64,000 bases of DNA. Source: Accumulibacter sp036625275. GTDB taxonomy: Bacteria; Pseudomonadota; Gammaproteobacteria; Burkholderiales; Rhodocyclaceae. Position numbers and translations under genes: made by a program. Below, piece by piece: positions 62,272 to 64,000 of the stretch; position 1 is the stretch's first letter, and every line of letters starts with the position of its first letter. The stretch is taken from NCBI RefSeq assembly GCF_036625275.1, contig NZ_JAZKUD010000003.1, forward strand, positions 62,001 through 126,000, given 5' to 3'. Below the pieces are notes generated by a model. It saw nothing but the letters and a program-made list of their open reading frames with translations. It was not told the DNA's origin and did not search any database.

Positions 62272-64000
62272 ATGAGCTTGCTTGCTGCTCTCGCAGACAT
62301 CGATCGCGCGTCCGTTCGGCGCGGGTGCCTGGCCGCCATTGCCGCCGCGCTTGCCGATGTCCTGATTTCCGTGATCCTGGATCGTGCCGGCGTATCGCTC
62401 GAACTTGCGCAGGCGCTGGCCTTTGCCGCCGCGCTGTTGGCCGCACTCGGCGTGCTGCAGGGTCTTGCCTACGAGCATCGCTGGACGGCGCTGTGCTTCG
62501 CCGCCGCACTCGCCTATCCGCTGCGCGCCGGCGTGCTCTCGCTGTTGGCGGCGCAGGGCTCGCCTCTCGTCGCAATCGTGCCGGCGGCGCTGGCGGGTGC
62601 GCTGACCCTGCTGCTCGGCGGCACGGTGATCGCTGCGGGGACGCGCCGCCAGAATTTCGCCGTTGCCGTCCCGCTGGCGGTGATCTACCTGCTGGTGCTG
62701 CGTCTGGTCTACCTCGGGCAGATCGAGCTGGCACCGCAGGAAGCGTACTACTGGAACTATGCGCAGCATCTCGACATCGGCTACCTCGACCATCCGCCGC
62801 TGGTCGCCTGGCTGATCGCCGCCACCCTTGCCCTCGGTGAGGGCGAGTTCTTCGTGCGCCTGCCGGCAGTGCTCTGCTGGGCGGTGATGCTTGCTTTCGC
62901 CGTTGCATACGCGCAGGACATGGGCGGGCGCGGCAACGCCCTGCGTTGTGCCCTGCTGGCTGCAACACTGCCGTTCTGCTTCGGGATCGGAGTAATGATC
63001 ACGCCCGATGCGCCCCTCGCCGCCGCCTGGGCGGCTGCGCTGTTCTTTCTGCAACGCGCACTGCTCGGCGAAAGCAAGGTGGCCTGGCTCGCCGCCGGGC
63101 TGGCGATCGGCATCGGCATGCTTGCCAAGTACTCGATGGTGCTGGTGCCGGCAGCTGCTTTCGTGTTCATGCTCGTCGATGCGCGTTCGCGCCGCAGTCT
63201 GCTCTCGGCGTGGGCCTGGGGGGGCGTACTCGTGGCGCTGCTGGTGTTCTCGCCGGTCATCGTCTGGAACCTCCAGCACGACTGGGCGTCGTTCGCCTTT
63301 CAAGGTTCACGACGGCTGGCGGCGCGGGCACCACAGTTCAGTCTGCCGGAGTTCCTGGCTGCTGCGCTCCTGCTGCTGACACCGCTTGGTGTGCTTGCCC
63401 TGTGGCGGCTGTGGCGGCCGCGCGGCGACATGAGTACCACTTTCCAGGCGGCACCGGCCAACGACGAGCGGACCTTGCTGGCCGGACGGCGACGCCTGTT
63501 CATGCAGGTCTTCACGCTGCTGCCGCTGCTCGTCTTCGCGGTATCGAGCCTGCGCGCGGAGACCAAGTTTCACTGGACCGGGCCGATCTGGCTGGCGATC
63601 CTGCCGGTGCTCGCGGCGACGATGGCCCGGCCGGGACTCGGCGAAGGCAGGCTCGATCGCCTGCTCGCCCGCGGCTGGGTGCCACTGCTGCAGGCGCTGA
63701 TGCTGATCTACGCCTACGGCCTGTTCTACTACCCGGTCTGGGGGCTGGCCGGCCTGCGCGCCCACCACGACTATCTGGAAATGGGTTGGCGCGACCTGCG
63801 CAGACAGGTGCAGGGGATCGAGGAAGCGGTACTCCTTGAAACCGGCCGCCGTCCCGCCGTCGTCGGCCTCGACAGGCACAACACCGCCGACGAAATGGCC
63901 TTTTACGATCCGCGTGGCGACGGTGCCCGCGACACCGCCAGCCGGCACCTCTTCTTCAACGAAAATGCCGTGATGTACGAATTCTGGTTTCCGCGTTCGG
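62272..64000 (+). CDS. GT39-type membrane glycosyltransferase (ArnT/PMT-like), 3' end beyond window
   Basis: The frame opens at ATG 62272 and stays open to the window end, 576 codons so far. Four N-terminal spans (to about residue 140) precede the PMT-type segment LAPQEAYYWNYAQHLDIGYLDHPPLVAW. It corresponds to the first periplasmic loop of GT39 enzymes; the usual DE pair is QE here. GVMITPDAPLAAAWAAALFF and GMLAKYSMVLVPAA further match. These enzymes move a sugar from a polyprenyl-phosphate carrier to lipid A, protein or glycans. The N-terminal four-span addition is unlike minimal ArnT. The C-terminus is not visible. Confidence 0.85.
   Translation, partial: MSLLAALADIDRASVRRGCLAAIAAALADVLISVILDRAGVSLELAQALAFAAALLAALGVLQGLAYEHRWTALCFAAALAYPLRAGVLSLLAAQGSPLVAIVPAALAGALTLLLGGTVIAAGTRRQNFAVAVPLAVIYLLVLRLVYLGQIELAPQEAYYWNYAQHLDIGYLDHPPLVAWLIAATLALGEGEFFVRLPAVLCWAVMLAFAVAYAQDMGGRGNALRCALLAATLPFCFGIGVMITPDAPLAAAWAAALFFLQRALLGESKVAWLAAGLAIGIGMLAKYSMVLVPAAAFVFMLVDARSRRSLLSAWAWGGVLVALLVFSPVIVWNLQHDWASFAFQGSRRLAARAPQFSLPEFLAAALLLLTPLGVLALWRLWRPRGDMSTTFQAAPANDERTLLAGRRRLFMQVFTLLPLLVFAVSSLRAETKFHWTGPIWLAILPVLAATMARPGLGEGRLDRLLARGWVPLLQALMLIYAYGLFYYPVWGLAGLRAHHDYLEMGWRDLRRQVQGIEEAVLLETGRRPAVVGLDRHNTADEMAFYDPRGDGARDTASRHLFFNENAVMYEFWFPRS

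Overview
The window reads as a chromosome segment of a high-GC betaproteobacterium, most likely Rhodocyclales (Accumulibacter/Dechloromonas-like). This is inferred from the block hemH-hrcA / nadK-recN, prfB with an intact +1 frameshift site followed by lysS, glutamate synthase gltBD, a PEP-CTERM/exosortase pair and a D,D-heptose adenylyltransferase. No rRNA, tRNA or CRISPR array was seen.

Layout. 0.3-5.1 kb: a YhaO/YhaN-type (Mre11/Rad50-like) nuclease-ATPase pair with overlapping genes. 5.2-9.6 kb (minus strand): an apparent operon of a TMEM165/GDT1-type cation exporter, a multi-membrane-span VIT/vWA protein with a PEP-CTERM-like tail, and an exosortase whose GTG start overlaps the stop of that protein. 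9.6-10.3 kb: a gene-free, palindrome-rich stretch. 10.3-18.7 kb: a three-part 'AMPFG' sensor-like domain/TPR/SLOG-like protein, RluA, an HDOD protein, RfaE2/HldC, a large HD-GYP receptor, then an AT-rich patch with a 65-residue zinc-ribbon gene. 18.7-26.7 kb: LysR regulator divergent from malate synthase A, hemH-hrcA, nadK-recN and a small XRE regulator. 27.3-37.8 kb: gltB-gltD and glmU-glmS with a cyclic-nucleotide-binding gene coupled to glmS. 37.9-49.0 kb: a surface-polysaccharide region (Wzt-like ABC ATPase, GNAT, PIG-L/GT fusion, acyltransferase, GT2, GT2-methyltransferase, triple GT2) with no ABC permease in view. 49-54 kb: a 26-codon leader coupled to an M20 amidohydrolase, a SixA-NUDIX fusion, a sorbosone-dehydrogenase-like secreted protein and an unknown gene behind a near-perfect sigma-54 promoter. 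54.4-61.1 kb: prfB, lysS, an MnmC-C-domain-like oxidoreductase, a membrane-anchored unknown, a dienoyl-CoA-isomerase-like crotonase and an AEC transporter. 61.2-62.3 kb: a gene graveyard (DUF4062-STAND pseudogene cut by an IS3-family remnant). 62.3 kb to the end: a GT39-type membrane glycosyltransferase running off the window.

The strongest non-gene signal is a dispersed composite repeat. It has a roughly 50-bp palindromic module with perfect 15-bp arms (AACGGTCATGACTTT / AAAGTCATGACCGTT), a GC-rich hairpin module and a terminal module ending CGCGACTTTCACATTAA. Full, partial or rearranged copies lie at about 10.2, 14.2, 26.8, 33.7, 37.8, 49.0, 50.4 and 52.9 kb, nearly all between genes. One copy has its palindromic core flipped relative to the rest, one carries a tandem duplication, and two supply the 3' end or stop codon of a coding sequence.

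The best candidates for an under-described system are the dedicated exosortase plus VIT/PEP-CTERM membrane protein operon and the three-part sensor-like protein at 10.3 kb. Family names come from motif recognition by eye; no database search was possible.
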